Assembly: GCF_000800255.1 (NCBI RefSeq) | Contig: NZ_CP009747.1 | Coordinates: 2,666,001-2,730,000, forward strand | Length of the DNA: 64,000 bases | Origin: Pseudomonas parafulva | GTDB taxonomy: Bacteria; Pseudomonadota; Gammaproteobacteria; Pseudomonadales; Pseudomonadaceae | Direction: 5' to 3' | Shown: positions 35,819 through 44,179 of the stretch, in pieces | Layout: each line of letters starts with the position of its first letter | How positions within the stretch are numbered: position 1 is the first letter of the stretch | The notes under the pieces: generated by a model | Told to the model about the DNA's origin: nothing | The model's database searches: none | What the model saw: the letters and a program-made list of their open reading frames with translations, nothing else | Program-made: the position numbers and the translations under genes

Positions 35819-37111
35819 ATGCACTCGAACAGTCTCGCGCCTCGGCGCTGGTGGTACCTGATTCCCATCGTCTTCATCACTTACAGCCTGGCCTACCTGG
35901 ACCGCGCCAACTACGGCTTCGCCGCCGCCTCGGGCATGGCCGACGACCTGCACATCACCCCGGCCCTGTCCTCGCTGCTGGGAGCGCTGTTCTTCCTGGG
36001 CTACTTCTTCTTCCAGGTGCCCGGTGCGCTCTACGCCCAGAAAGGCAGCGTCAAGAAGCTGATCTTCGTCAGCCTGATCCTCTGGGGCGGCCTGGCGACC
36101 CTGACCGGGATGGTCAGCAACGTCTACCTGCTGATCGCCATCCGCTTCCTGCTCGGCGTGGTAGAGGCCGTGGTGATGCCAGCGATGCTGGTGTACCTGT
36201 GCCACTGGTTCACGCGCGCCGAGCGCTCACGGGCCAATACCTTCCTGATGCTCGGCAATCCGGTGACCATCCTCTGGATGTCGGTGGTATCCGGTTACCT
36301 GATCAAGCACCTGGACTGGCGCTGGATGTTCATCATCGAAGGCTTGCCGGCAGTGATCTGGGCATTCATCTGGTGGCGCCTGGTGGATGACCGGCCGGCC
36401 CAGGCGAGCTGGCTGAGCGAAGCGGATAAAGCCCGACTGGCGCAGGCGTTGGCCGACGAGCAGCAGGGGCTGAAACCGGTGAAGAACTACCGTGAGGCCT
36501 TCCGTTCGCCGCAGGTGATGATCCTGTCGCTGCAGTATTTCTGCTGGAGCATCGGGGTGTACGGCTTCGTGCTGTGGCTGCCGTCGATCCTCAAGCAGGC
36601 CGCCCAGGTGGACATCGTCGAAGCCGGCTGGCTCGCTTCGGTGCCCTACCTGGCGGCCGTGCTGGCGATGGTCGGCGTGTCCTGGGCCTCGGATCGCCTG
36701 CAAGTGCGCAAGCGCTTCGTCTGGCCGCCGCTGCTGATCGCAGCGGTGGCGTTCTACGGCTCCTATGCGCTGGGCAGTGAACACTTCTGGCTGTCGTACA
36801 CGCTGCTGGTCGTCGCAGGCGCGTGCATGTATGCGCCCTATGGGCCGTTTTTCGCCATCGTGCCGGAGATCCTGCCAAGCAACGTCGCCGGTGGCGCCAT
36901 GGCCCTGATCAACAGCATGGGCGCGCTGGGCTCGTTCGGTGGCTCGTGGTTGGTGGGCTACCTCAACGGCATCACCGGCGGACCCGGCAGTTCGTACTTG
37001 TTCATGGCGGCAGCGCTACTGCTCGCCGTAGCGCTGACCGCCTTTCTCAAACCCCCGCACCGCGCCGACTGCAACGCTCAAGGTCCAGCGCAACTGGCGG
37101 CCAGTCATTAG
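35819..37111 (+). CDS. kguT: 2-ketogluconate MFS transporter
   Basis: 430 residues, about 12 TM segments, anion:cation symporter (ACS) branch of the MFS. YSLAYLDRANYGFAAASGMA in TM1 and GALFFLGYFFFQVPGALYAQ in TM2 are typical of the ACS group. It imports 2-ketogluconate across the inner membrane. CAGGAG precedes the ATG. It lies between kguK and kguD. Confidence 0.93.
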   Translation: MHSNSLAPRRWWYLIPIVFITYSLAYLDRANYGFAAASGMADDLHITPALSSLLGALFFLGYFFFQVPGALYAQKGSVKKLIFVSLILWGGLATLTGMVSNVYLLIAIRFLLGVVEAVVMPAMLVYLCHWFTRAERSRANTFLMLGNPVTILWMSVVSGYLIKHLDWRWMFIIEGLPAVIWAFIWWRLVDDRPAQASWLSEADKARLAQALADEQQGLKPVKNYREAFRSPQVMILSLQYFCWSIGVYGFVLWLPSILKQAAQVDIVEAGWLASVPYLAAVLAMVGVSWASDRLQVRKRFVWPPLLIAAVAFYGSYALGSEHFWLSYTLLVVAGACMYAPYGPFFAIVPEILPSNVAGGAMALINSMGALGSFGGSWLVGYLNGITGGPGSSYLFMAAALLLAVALTAFLKPPHRADCNAQGPAQLAASH

Positions 37112-37119
37112 GAGCTGAC

Positions 37120-38085
37120 ATGAACAAACGTGTCGTTGTGTACAAGACGCTGTCCCAGCCGCTGCTCGAGCGTCTACAGCAGCAGGTGGACGTCACTCAA
37201 GTGGACCTCAACGCCTCCGACGGGCTGGCACGTCTGCGCGATGCCCTGCCCGACGCCCACGGCCTGCTCGGTGCCAGCCTGCCGTTGGGCAGCGCGCTGC
37301 TGGACCTGGCGCCGAATCTGCAAGTGGTATCGAGCATCTCGGTGGGCGTGGACAACTACGATGTCGCGGACCTGACTCGACGCCGGGTAATGCTCACCCA
37401 CACCCCGGACGTGCTCACCGAAACCACCGCCGACACGGGTTTCGCGCTGATTCTCGCCAGTGCGCGGCGGGTGGTGGAGCTGGCCAACTGGGTGCGCGAT
37501 GGCCACTGGCACAAAAGCCTGGGACCTGCGCATTTTGGCACCGATGTGCAAGGCAAGACCCTCGGCATCATCGGCATGGGCCGCATCGGCGACGCCCTGG
37601 CGCGACGCGCCGCTGCCGGCTTCGGCATGCGCGTGCTGTACCACAGCAACCAACGCAAGCCCGACGCCGAGGCACGTCACGGCGCCCGCTATCGCAGCCT
37701 CGAGGCCTTGCTGGGCGAAGCGGATTTCGTCTGTCTGACCGTGCCGTTGAGCGCCAGTACCGAAGGCCTCATCGGCGCCCGGGAACTGGCGCTGATGAAG
37801 CCGGAGGCGATCCTGGTGAACATCGCCCGCGGTCGCGTGGTCGATGAAGCGGCGCTGATCGAGGCCCTGCGCAATGGACGCCTGCGTGGCGCGGGATTGG
37901 ATGTCTTCGAGCAGGAACCGCTGCCGGCCGACTCGCCGCTGCTGCAGTTGACCAATGTGGTGGCGACTCCGCACATCGGCTCGGCGACCCACGAGACTCG
38001 TGAAGCCATGGCCCGCTGCGCGGTGGAGAATCTGCTGGAGGGATTGGCCGGGGAGCGGCCGAGGCATTGGGTAAACCCGTTCTGA
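37120..38085 (+). CDS. kguD: 2-ketogluconate-6-phosphate reductase (D-2-hydroxyacid dehydrogenase family)
   Basis: 321 residues. The Rossmann motif is GIIGMGRIGDALARRAAAGF, the catalytic Arg lies in VNIARGRVVDEAAL, and the His in TPHIGSATHETR. It reduces 2-keto-6-phosphogluconate to 6-phosphogluconate, feeding the Entner-Doudoroff pathway. It is the last gene of the kgu operon, with AGGAGC upstream of ATG 37120. GhrB-like glyoxylate/hydroxypyruvate reductases share the family, but the operon context decides. Confidence 0.94.
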   Translation: MNKRVVVYKTLSQPLLERLQQQVDVTQVDLNASDGLARLRDALPDAHGLLGASLPLGSALLDLAPNLQVVSSISVGVDNYDVADLTRRRVMLTHTPDVLTETTADTGFALILASARRVVELANWVRDGHWHKSLGPAHFGTDVQGKTLGIIGMGRIGDALARRAAAGFGMRVLYHSNQRKPDAEARHGARYRSLEALLGEADFVCLTVPLSASTEGLIGARELALMKPEAILVNIARGRVVDEAALIEALRNGRLRGAGLDVFEQEPLPADSPLLQLTNVVATPHIGSATHETREAMARCAVENLLEGLAGERPRHWVNPF

Positions 38086-38101
38086 GGGTCCAGAAATGCA
38101 A

Positions 38102-38132
38102 AACCCCAGCACATCGTCGATGTGCTGGGGTT
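38102..38132 (-). terminator. Intrinsic terminator of the tRNA-Ser gene
   Basis: A 15-bp perfect stem (AACCCCAGCACATCG and its complement) around a single central base. On the minus strand it is followed by TTTT just after the tRNA 3' end. It may also stop kgu transcription from the other side. Confidence 0.88.
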
Positions 38133-38141
38133 GCATGAAAG

Positions 38142-38231
38142 TGGCGGTGAAGAAGGGATTTGAACCCTTGATACGATTTCTCGTATACACACTTTCCAGG
38201 CGTGCTCCTTCGACCACTCGGACACTTCACC
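38142..38231 (-). tRNA. tRNA-Ser (anticodon GGA), 90 nt with encoded CCA
   Basis: On the minus strand GGTGAAG at the 5' end pairs with CTTCACC, followed by discriminator G and CCA. The anticodon loop CTGGAAA gives GGA (reads UCC/UCU). The long variable arm (TATACGAGAAATCGTATC) identifies tRNA-Ser, and GGTTCAAATCC is the T loop. The gene is followed by an intrinsic terminator and preceded by a sigma-70-like promoter. Confidence 0.97.
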
Positions 38232-38268
38232 GGATCTCTTCAAGCCATTCAGCCTGTCGAGGCGCGCT

Positions 38269-38297
38269 AATTTAGTAGAAGCGCTATTCTTTGGCAA
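38269..38297 (-). promoter_or_regulatory. Sigma-70-type promoter of tRNA-Ser
   Basis: On the minus strand, TTGCCA (-35) and TAAATT (-10) are separated by 17 bp. They are followed by a GC-rich discriminator (AGCGCGCC), the layout of growth-rate/stringently controlled stable RNA promoters. Confidence 0.6.
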
Positions 38298-38520
38298 GCA
38301 TTTTTTTCAGAATTTTCATGCGCTTAAGGCTTTCCTCCGGCAAGCGCTCGGGGCCAGGGCAATACGGCCAATCTGACCCGTGCTTTTTTCGCTGCCTTTC
38401 AATCGAACCCGACGGCACGCGGCCTGCGCCGCGTCGGCTGACCAGGCAGTCAGCCAAGGCGCTTTACCTGGCCGGCAGCGCTGGGTAACGTCGTGGCCAC
38501 GCCACCCAAAGGACTCTGTC

Positions 38521-39210
38521 ATGAGCGAGCTGATTACCTACCATGCCGAAGACGGCATCGCCACCTTGACGCTGAACAATGGCAAGGTCAATGCGATCTC
38601 GCCGGACCTGATCACGGCCTTCAATGCGGCCCTGGACCGCGCTACCGAGGAGCGCGCGGTGGTGATCGTCACCGGCCAACCCGGCATTCTCTCGGGTGGA
38701 TACGACCTGAAGGTCATGACGGCGGGTCCCAAGGAGGCCATCGGTCTGGTCACCGCTGGCTCCACCCTGTCCCGCCGCCTGCTCTCGCACCCCTTCCCGG
38801 TGATCGTCGCCTGCCCCGGCAACGCCGTGGCCAAAGGCGCGTTCCTGCTGCTCTCGGCCGACTACCGGATTGGCGTCGAAGGCCCGTTCAAGATTTGCCT
38901 GAACGAAGTGCAGATCGGCATGACCATGCACCACGCGGGCATCGAGCTGGCACGCGACCGCCTGACCCGCTCGAGCTTCCAGCGCTCGGTGAACAACGCC
39001 GAAGTGTTCGATCCGCACGCCGCCGTGGTCGCCGGCTTCCTCGACAAGGTGGTGCCGGCCGAACAGCTCCAGCAGGCAGCGCTCGCGGCAGCACACGAAC
39101 TGAAGAAGCTCAATATGCTGGCCCACAAGAACACCAAGCTGAAGGTGCGCAGGGCGTTGCTGGCGAAATTGGACGAGGCGATCCAAGCCGACCAGCATCA
39201 CATGGGCTGA
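38521..39210 (+). CDS. Crotonase/enoyl-CoA hydratase-isomerase family protein
   Basis: 229 residues, AAAGGA seven bases before the ATG. The crotonase fold is seen: ATLTLNNGKVNAISPDLITA, the first oxyanion-hole strand PGILSGGYDLKVM, and the second ACPGNAVAKGAFLLLSADYR. The usual acidic catalytic position after GPFKICLNEVQIGMTM is partly kept (E in NEVQIG). It is shorter than FadB-type hydratases. The substrate is unknown and no beta-oxidation genes are nearby. Confidence 0.87.
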   Translation: MSELITYHAEDGIATLTLNNGKVNAISPDLITAFNAALDRATEERAVVIVTGQPGILSGGYDLKVMTAGPKEAIGLVTAGSTLSRRLLSHPFPVIVACPGNAVAKGAFLLLSADYRIGVEGPFKICLNEVQIGMTMHHAGIELARDRLTRSSFQRSVNNAEVFDPHAAVVAGFLDKVVPAEQLQQAALAAAHELKKLNMLAHKNTKLKVRRALLAKLDEAIQADQHHMG

Positions 39211-39312
39211 CACGCCTGGGCCCGGGCTCACCGGTGGTCAGCGCTGCCGGTGTTTGCCCCAGCCAGTGCACGGTCGTACACTGCACCGCGACTGTCTGGT
39301 GTGAGTCGTATC

Positions 39313-40032
39313 ATGCTCTATCTGCTTCGCATGCTTGTGCTGGGCCTGCACTTCCTGCTGGTCGGCACCGTGGGTCTGCTCATCGGCCTGTGCCGCCCCT
39401 TCAACCCGGATAACAGCCGCCTCTTTGCCCGCCTCTACAGTGTGCCGGCCGCTTGGTTCATGCGTCTCCAGGTCAAGGCCGAAGTCGGGCCCTTGTGGGA
39501 TCAGCCGCCCGGCTGCGTCATCGTCGCCAACCATCAATCCAACTACGACCTGTTCATCCTCGGGCAAGTGGTGCCGCGACGCACCGTGGCCATCGGCAAG
39601 AAGACCCTGGGTTGGATTCCCCTGTTCGGCCAGTTGTTCTGGCTCGGCGGCAACGTGCTGGTGGATCGAAAGAATGCCTACCAGGCGCGCAAGGCGCTGC
39701 AGACCACGACACGTATCCTGCGCGACGGCACCTCGATCTGGATTTTCCCCGAAGGCACGCGCAACCCGTCCGAACAGCTGCTGGCGTTCAAGAAAGGCGC
39801 CTTTCACATGGCCTTGGAAGCCGGCGTGCCCATCGTGCCCGTGTGCGTCAGCCGCTACACGCAGCGCCTGAACCTGAACAGTTGGCGACGACGGACGGTG
39901 ATCGTCCGCTCGCTGCCGCCAATTGCCACGCGAGGGCTCAGCCAACAGGACTTGCCCGCCTTGATGGAACAGTGCCGCACGCAGATGCAGCAGTGCATCG
40001 ATCACATGGAGCAGGAACTGCCCACGCGCTGA
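39313..40032 (+). CDS. 1-acyl-sn-glycerol-3-phosphate acyltransferase (PlsC family)
   Basis: 239 residues from ATG 39313 (a GTG at 39301 is possible). An N-terminal membrane helix (MLVLGLHFLLVGTVGLLIGL) is followed by the acyltransferase domain. Its HX4D motif is NHQSNYD, and the substrate motif is FPEGTRNPSEQ. It acylates lysophosphatidic acid to phosphatidic acid in the inner membrane. It may be a secondary PlsC copy. Confidence 0.88.
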   Translation: MLYLLRMLVLGLHFLLVGTVGLLIGLCRPFNPDNSRLFARLYSVPAAWFMRLQVKAEVGPLWDQPPGCVIVANHQSNYDLFILGQVVPRRTVAIGKKTLGWIPLFGQLFWLGGNVLVDRKNAYQARKALQTTTRILRDGTSIWIFPEGTRNPSEQLLAFKKGAFHMALEAGVPIVPVCVSRYTQRLNLNSWRRRTVIVRSLPPIATRGLSQQDLPALMEQCRTQMQQCIDHMEQELPTR

Positions 40033-40102
40033 GCGCGCTGCTTGCCGTTCGCCGCGACTCAGCCCAAGCTGTCGCAACAGTCAACCGAACAAGCAGGCAG
40101 CC

Positions 40103-41074
40103 ATGGGTCGAGTCGTTGCAGCGGCGGTGTACAGCGCCGGCAGAAAGGTCACCAACATCAGCCTCGACGAAGGCAGCGAATGGGCGAACAAACCCGGTCA
40201 TTTCGTCTGGATTGGCCTGGAGGAACCCAGTGCCCAGGAACTGGCCAACCTGCAGCGCCAGTTCGGCCTGCATGAACTGGCCATCGAGGACGCGCTGGAA
40301 AAGCACAGCCGCCCGAAGCTGGAGACCTTCGGCGACGCGTTGTTCATCGTCACGTATTCGCCGGTGCGCCATGAAGGTCGCCTGGAATTCATCGAGACCC
40401 ACATCTTCGCCGGCAAGGGTTATGTCATCACCTGCCGCAATGGTCACTCCAAATCCTATGCCTTGGTGCGCCAGCGCTGCGAAGCGCGACCCTTGCTGCT
40501 CGAACACGGCGAGGACTTCGTGCTGTACGCCCTGCTCGACTTCGTCACCGAGAACTACCAGCCGGTCAGCGAGGCGATCCACAGCGAGATCGAGGCACTG
40601 GAGCAGAGCGTGCTCAGTGGCTCGCTGCAGGAACAGGACATCCGCCGCCTGCACAGCCTGCGTCGTGACATCCTGCGCATGCGACGTTACGTGGCGCCGA
40701 TGGTGGAAATTGGCGAAGAGCTGCAGCGCCTGAGCTTTCCCTTCATCGACAAGAACATGCGCCCGTACTTCCGGGACGTGCAGATTCACGTCACCCGACA
40801 GATGGAAGACCTGGTCGGCATCCGCGACATCGCCAGCCAGACCATCGAGATCGGCATGCTGCTGGAGTCCTCACGACAGAGCATCGTGCAGCGCAAGTTC
40901 GCTGCCTGGGCGGCGATTCTCGCCTTCCCTACGGCCATTGCCGGTATCTATGGGATGAACTTCCAGAACATGCCGGAGTTGGGTTGGCACTACGGTTATT
41001 TCCTGGTGCTGGGCGTGATCGCGGCCGGCTGCACCGGGCTGTTCGCCAGCTTCAAGCGCTCAGGCTGGTTGTGA
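40103..41074 (+). CDS. corA: CorA-family divalent cation transporter
   Basis: 323 residues. The cytoplasmic N-terminal domain (1-260) includes a long helix (VSEAIHSEIEALEQSVLSGS). Two C-terminal TM helices are present, the first ending in the selectivity motif YGMNFQNMPEL (GMN plus MPEL loop). It transports Mg2+ (also Co2+/Ni2+). It ends KRSGWL with the basic tail of the family. A long hairpin follows the stop codon. Confidence 0.93.
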   Translation: MGRVVAAAVYSAGRKVTNISLDEGSEWANKPGHFVWIGLEEPSAQELANLQRQFGLHELAIEDALEKHSRPKLETFGDALFIVTYSPVRHEGRLEFIETHIFAGKGYVITCRNGHSKSYALVRQRCEARPLLLEHGEDFVLYALLDFVTENYQPVSEAIHSEIEALEQSVLSGSLQEQDIRRLHSLRRDILRMRRYVAPMVEIGEELQRLSFPFIDKNMRPYFRDVQIHVTRQMEDLVGIRDIASQTIEIGMLLESSRQSIVQRKFAAWAAILAFPTAIAGIYGMNFQNMPELGWHYGYFLVLGVIAAGCTGLFASFKRSGWL

Positions 41075-41081
41075 CGGTCCG

Positions 41082-41115
41082 CGAAGCGCAGCGCCCAATG
41101 CGGGCGCTGGCTTCG
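41082..41115 (+). terminator. Hairpin after corA, candidate terminator
   Basis: CGAAGC and AGCGCCC pair with GGGCGCT and GCTTCG in a two-part stem around AATGC, 8 bp after the corA stop codon and before the convergent amidotransferase gene. There is no clear U tract. Confidence 0.55.
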
Positions 41116-41135
41116 GTGAGCTTCTTCGTCTGAAG

Positions 41136-41864
41136 TCAGGCCGCGCTTTGCTTGCGGGGATGCTGGATGAAGCGCAGCATCCACTCGCCCACCAGATCAC
41201 CTTGATGGTCGGTGCTCAGGCTCGCTACGGCCTGGTTGTAGACTTCATCGCCCAAGCGATCCTGACGCGCATCGAGCAATGCACGCGAGTAGTCGTGGAC
41301 GAATTCCGGATGGCCCTGGAAGCACAGGACCTGGTCACCCACGTGGTAAGCGGCATTGGGGCAGAAATCGCTGGAGGCGATCAGCGTTGCGCCTTCGGGT
41401 AGTTGCGTCACCTGGTCCTGGTGGCTGATCAACAGGGTGAGTTCACTGACCTGCGGATCCATCCACGGCGCATGGGCGGCCAGACGGTAGCGGTGGATAC
41501 CCAGCCCCCAGCCGCGATCGGCACGCTCGGCCTTCCCTCCGAGCACCAGCGCCAGCAACTGATGGCCGAAACAGACGCCCAGTAACTTTTCGCCGCGCTC
41601 GTAGAGTTTCAGCAGGTAGGCCTTGAGCGTTTGAATCCAGGCATCGGAACCGAACGAGTCGGCCTTGCTGCCGGTCACAAGATAGGCGTCGAAGGTTTCG
41701 CCTTCCGGAGGGTATTCACCGTTCATCACGTTGTAGACGCAGAATTGCGCTGCGATCGGCTGACGCGAGAACAGCTGCTCGAACATCCTTCCATAGCCCT
41801 GGTACTGCGCCGTCAACTCCGGTCGCAGGACATCGGTTTCAAGGATGCAGATGCGTAACGACAT
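41136..41864 (-). CDS. Class I glutamine amidotransferase-like protein
   Basis: 242 residues from ATG 41864 (AGGA eight bases upstream). The triad is visible: nucleophile Cys in LGVCFGHQLLALVLGG (about residue 91), and His/Glu in CFQGHPEFVHDY (about 185). It resembles the GMP-synthase-like/YfeJ and gamma-glutamyl-hydrolase-like standalone GATases of unknown acceptor (MSLRICILETDVLRPELTAQ start). No amination partner lies beside it. Confidence 0.88.
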   Translation of the reverse strand: MSLRICILETDVLRPELTAQYQGYGRMFEQLFSRQPIAAQFCVYNVMNGEYPPEGETFDAYLVTGSKADSFGSDAWIQTLKAYLLKLYERGEKLLGVCFGHQLLALVLGGKAERADRGWGLGIHRYRLAAHAPWMDPQVSELTLLISHQDQVTQLPEGATLIASSDFCPNAAYHVGDQVLCFQGHPEFVHDYSRALLDARQDRLGDEVYNQAVASLSTDHQGDLVGEWMLRFIQHPRKQSAA

Positions 41865-42237
41865 AGGGATAGTCCTGAACGACAAGGGTAGAAATCAACG
41901 CTAGAGACTGCCGCGAAAGCCACGTACAAGCAAGAGGTGTGCACTGACGAACGGTAGGGAAGCAACGTTCTCTCGAGGGCTCACTTGAAGGCGTCTAGTC
42001 CAAGCATGACAGCGATCTGGCTAATGGCCTCATAATGTCAGGGAATGCAGGCGTCTTACGTTAGAACAAAGGGTTCTGAAACACGGGTGACAATCGCCCT
42101 ACTTTTGGGTGTAGACACGTGTATCAGGGCAGCAACAGGCAAGCAGAAATGGCGTTGTGCACGCCATCGTGATCGACCCGACGCGCGACAAGGAAGCCAA
42201 GGGTTATTCAGGAATAACAACAAGAAGGCGGTCCGCC
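41865..42237. other. Intergenic region before the 31-aa ORF and cytochrome gene
   Basis: 373 bp with no convincing ORF. It presumably holds the promoters of the divergent amidotransferase (minus) and of the small ORF/cytochrome genes (plus). No named site was recognised. Confidence 0.5.
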
Positions 42238-42333
42238 ATGTTCAGACACTCGAAAGTACGCCAAGCGGGACTCATACTTTTCGCCACCACGTTGCTGCTG
42301 ATCCTTCCCAACCTGACGCGTCTGTTCGGTTGA
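42238..42333 (+). CDS. Small hypothetical single-TM protein (31 aa)
   Basis: ATG 42238 opens 31 codons: a basic N-terminus MFRHSKVRQAG, then a hydrophobic helix (LILFATTLLLILPNL) and a short TRLFG tail. AAGGCGG lies upstream. The positive-inside charge pattern suggests an N-in small inner-membrane protein. It lies 66 bp before the c-type cytochrome gene, so it could be an accessory peptide of that respiratory component. It is too short for homology-based naming. Confidence 0.5.
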   Translation: MFRHSKVRQAGLILFATTLLLILPNLTRLFG

Positions 42334-42399
42334 TGCAAGGCTGGCGCCATCAGGCCGGGCAACGGTAACCTGCCAACCCTCATGGGTTGGAGAAACGTC

Positions 42400-43200
42400 G
42401 TGCGCCACTGTCTAGGCTTGTTCCTTTTGCTGATCAGCGCGCCGTTGGCGGCCGCGCAACTGACACTGGACCTGGGGCAGGTTCAGCGTCAATGGCAGAC
42501 CGAGCAATTGTTGAAGCACCCCCAGGCTCAAGCGATCGACATTCCAAAGGATGTGGCCTACAAGCGAGCGATGCACTACCGTGCCGTACCCTTGGCAAGC
42601 CTGCTCGAGGGCGTCGACAAAGACGATCATCTGCAGGCCGTAGCGCTGGATGGATTCGCCGCGGAAATGCCGGCTGGCCCTTTACTGCAACCCGGACCGG
42701 CGCGGGCCTGGGTGGCAGTGGAAGACCCGCATCAACCATGGCCCGGCCTGAAACCAGGCAAGCCAAGTGCAGGGCCCTTCTATCTGGTGTGGACTGATCC
42801 AGCTGCCAGCACCATTCGCCCTGAACAATGGCCCTATCAGATAGCCAGCATCCGTCGACTGGCGCCCGTCTCCGAGCGTTTCCCTGCCCTGCTGCCTGCG
42901 GCTGAACTGTCGGCCGAAGACCCTGTGCGGCAGGGTTTTGCGCTGTTTCAGCAAAACTGCCTGGTCTGCCACCGCCTCAACGGCGCAGGCGACGCGCAGT
43001 TCGGACCGGACCTCAATGTGCCGCACAACCCCACTGAATATTTCCAGCCCGGCTATCTGCGCCAGTACTTGCGTGACCCACAGAGCCTCAGGCACTGGCC
43101 GCAGGCGCGCATGCCTGGATTCCCGGAGACGGTATTGAGTGATCAGGAACTGGACGCGCTGATCGGCTATCTGGCGCATATGGCCGGACGTCGACGCTGA
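42400..43200 (+). CDS. Periplasmic c-type cytochrome with N-terminal molybdopterin-oxidoreductase-like region
   Basis: About 266 residues from GTG 42400 (GGAG eight bases upstream; ATG 42382 is the alternative). A clean signal peptide ends LISAPLAAAQ. The N-terminal 150 residues (AIDIPKDVAYKRAMHYRAVP) look like a small sulfite-oxidase/molybdopterin-type domain without a visible cofactor Cys. The C-terminal mono-haem cytochrome c domain (about 178-266) has CLVCHRLNGAG and axial Met in RMPGFPETV. It is a predicted periplasmic electron carrier with unknown partner. Confidence 0.8.
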   Translation: MRHCLGLFLLLISAPLAAAQLTLDLGQVQRQWQTEQLLKHPQAQAIDIPKDVAYKRAMHYRAVPLASLLEGVDKDDHLQAVALDGFAAEMPAGPLLQPGPARAWVAVEDPHQPWPGLKPGKPSAGPFYLVWTDPAASTIRPEQWPYQIASIRRLAPVSERFPALLPAAELSAEDPVRQGFALFQQNCLVCHRLNGAGDAQFGPDLNVPHNPTEYFQPGYLRQYLRDPQSLRHWPQARMPGFPETVLSDQELDALIGYLAHMAGRRR

Positions 43201-43233
43201 GCGATGAGGGGACCAATCCATGGCCCCGCCGGT

Positions 43234-43566
43234 TCACGCTACACAGCGTTCCTGCCGAACGCCCCAGCCCTCGACTTCGCCGCCCAAGGGCGAAATCACC
43301 GCCTCGAAGGCTTGCTCGAACGCCCCGATACCACGATGAGTGGCGAACATTACTTTGCTCAGTTCCAGGTGCCAGGCTCCATCGTCACGCTCATGCACCT
43401 GGGCATTGATCGACTCCCCGCGAAACTGTCCGGCAGCCTGACGCGCACCGTCCTCGTCCGGGAAGGTGGCATAGAACTCGATGGGATGGATCTGGGTGAA
43501 GTCGAACCCGCCCGCCTTCATCTGGCGGAGTACGCTGCTGCTGATGTCATCGTTCTGGCTGCTCAT
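43234..43566 (-). CDS. RraB-like (ribonuclease E inhibitor RraB family) protein
   Basis: 110 residues from ATG 43566, preceded by GGAGGACGATTC. The sequence GGFDFTQIHPIEFYATFPDE and a C-terminal FEQAFEAVISPLGGEVEGWG correspond to the RraB fold (DUF1260-like). In E. coli RraB binds RNase E and slows mRNA decay. In this shorter Pseudomonas form the role is inferred from fold only. Confidence 0.72.
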   Translation of the reverse strand: MSSQNDDISSSVLRQMKAGGFDFTQIHPIEFYATFPDEDGARQAAGQFRGESINAQVHERDDGAWHLELSKVMFATHRGIGAFEQAFEAVISPLGGEVEGWGVRQERCVA

Positions 43567-43612
43567 GAATCGTCCTCCTGAAAAACCAAGGGATAGACTT
43601 TCCGTGCATTGA

Positions 43613-43630
43613 CGCGCCCGCGCGGGCGCG
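43613..43630. repeat. 18-nt perfect GC palindrome
   Basis: CGCGCCCGCGCGGGCGCG lies between two minus-strand genes. It could act as a stem at the 3' end of the 78-aa gene transcript. No U tract. Confidence 0.4.
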
Positions 43631-43752
43631 CAGGTTAGGTGACTGGCAGTTCGAGCTGATGCAGCGGTGGAGGTGATAGGCACCGACTCGAAGTGAACCG
43701 GCGCCTGTGTGCAGAGTAGTACGTCGTGCGGTGCCCAGCCAGGGCGTTGTGA

Positions 43753-43989
43753 TCAGGACGCTTCGAGAATCGTGTGAATGGTCACCCCATGCTGTTCCTT
43801 GAGCAGCTCGAGCGTTGGGGTGGGATTACGGTCCTCGAAATCATTGAGGTCGAGTCGCTTCGTCACAGGGAACCATTTTGAAAGAATCTCGTGTGCCGCA
43901 GCCTCGAAGCTAGGCTCGCGCTCGCTGGCAAAACGCAAACTCTGCTTCACACCTTTCTGGTCGAGAAAGATGACTTCCCATTCTTTCAT
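43753..43989 (-). CDS. Hypothetical protein (78 aa)
   Basis: ATG 43989 with AGGA eight bases upstream. It is a small soluble alpha/beta protein beginning MKEWEVIFLDQKGVKQSLRF and ending HGVTIHTILEAS. No signal peptide, TM segment or named domain is seen. Codon use is lower in GC than in the neighbours (for example AAA/GAA-rich), but the RBS is good. It is flanked by intergenic DNA on both sides and its function is unknown. Confidence 0.65.
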   Translation of the reverse strand: MKEWEVIFLDQKGVKQSLRFASEREPSFEAAAHEILSKWFPVTKRLDLNDFEDRNPTPTLELLKEQHGVTIHTILEAS

Positions 43990-44132
43990 TGATAGATCCT
44001 CGCTCGAAGCACAACGTGGGTGACATCTGTTAATAGCTGACCATGGGGCTAGGGCGTTGTTCAGAAAGGCTGGCGCTGTGGCATGAAGATTTTTTCAGGA
44101 TCCACTACGCCCCCTATAAGCCTGGGTGGCAA

Positions 44133-44160
44133 ATGAAAAGCCCGCCGATAGACGGCGGGC
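44133..44160 (-). terminator. Intrinsic terminator of the LTA-synthase-like gene
   Basis: GCCCGCCG / CGGCGGGC stem with a 5-nt loop, followed by TTTT on the minus strand, 20 bp after the stop codon. Confidence 0.9.
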
Positions 44161-44179
44161 TCGATCATACCGCTGGCAA

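Noticed and set aside
38142..38231. tRNA-Ser as an att site of an integrated element
   Set aside because: No partial duplicate of the tRNA 3' end and no integrase nearby; both flanks are ordinary genes.
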